A DNA stretch of 60,024 nucleotides, from positions 1 to 60,024 of the forward strand of contig VBLC01000051.1 of the NCBI GenBank assembly GCA_005879315.1, written 5' to 3'. Shown here piece after piece: positions 60,009 to 60,024 of the stretch. A model generated the notes under the pieces. That model was not told the origin of the DNA, made no database searches, and worked only from the letters and a program-made list of their open reading frames with translations. The stretch is from Deltaproteobacteria bacterium. GTDB taxonomy: Bacteria > Myxococcota > Myxococcia > Myxococcales > 40CM-4-68-19. The position numbers and the translations under genes were made by a program. Each line of letters opens with the position of its first letter. The stretch's first letter is position 1.

Positions 60009-60024
60009 GCCGGCGCGCGCCGCG

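Overview
The window is GC-rich (roughly two thirds G+C by eye), very densely coded, uses many GTG starts and has mostly 4-base start/stop overlaps (ATGA, GTGA) inside operons. A myxobacterial-type sigma factor of the gmx1 kind beside a Ser/Thr kinase with TPR repeats, a DUF4388 protein, Ku plus a three-domain LigD, and a large chemosensory cluster all point to a member of the Myxococcota (former Deltaproteobacteria). That placement is inference; no rRNA, tRNA or other phylogenetic marker RNA was seen. No mobile element or CRISPR array was seen, and there is no gap of more than 300 bases without a gene.

Layout. 1-4043: a solute-binding lipoprotein cut by the left edge, then a zinc-finger/kinase/TPR protein divergent from a sigma factor. 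4084-7822: divergent chrA and chrB (chromate), followed by two exported or accessory proteins (LamG-like, DUF1259). 7840-10809: an ECF sigma factor facing a di-heme cytochrome across mirror-image GTAACC promoters, then ribA. 10858-14176: an ABC transporter of the phosphonate/phosphite type (PhnD, PhnC and two PhnE permeases fused in one chain). 14192-16691: a bufferin (copper-binding modified peptide) operon, bufA-bufB-bufC-DoxX, with a perfect 12-bp hairpin after bufA. 16627-20618: tag, an SRPBCC/sigma-factor pair, small membrane proteins, an OmpA lipoprotein and a SixA-like phosphatase. 20658-32106: a two-armed chemosensory locus. The left arm carries a DUF4388/GAF protein, a GAF protein, a CheY, a methyl-accepting protein and a branched-chain-type binding protein. 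The right arm carries REC-CheW, CheR-TPR, CheW, CheA-REC and CheB in the Wsp order. 32103-47888: housekeeping metabolism (PrpE-like ligase, YchF-like GTPase, amidase, polysaccharide deacetylase, Hsp70, M49-like peptidase, aat, thrC, APC permease, ppa, a metallo-beta-lactamase-fold protein, maeB). 47982-52357: a tight five-gene cluster of ferritin-like protein, carbamoyltransferase, DUF5989, methyltransferase and HAD phosphatase. 52350-57907: NHEJ genes (ligD divergent from ku) with an alpha/beta hydrolase, a MerR/TPR protein and a DUF72 protein. 57908-60024: PH-like, small secreted and TPR proteins.

How parts work together. The chemosensory arms together make a complete signalling array with its own adaptation enzymes and candidate outputs, but no GGDEF output protein. 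The bufferin operon has the peptide, its DUF692/DUF2063 modification pair and a DoxX membrane protein. Its promoter shares the GTAACC -35 of the ECF sigma factor located 6 kb away, so one sigma factor may run both. Several genes (chrA, chrB, Hsp70, M49, deacetylase, HAD, Ku) have a -10-like hexamer only 6-8 bases before the start codon, which suggests leaderless transcripts are common in this genome.
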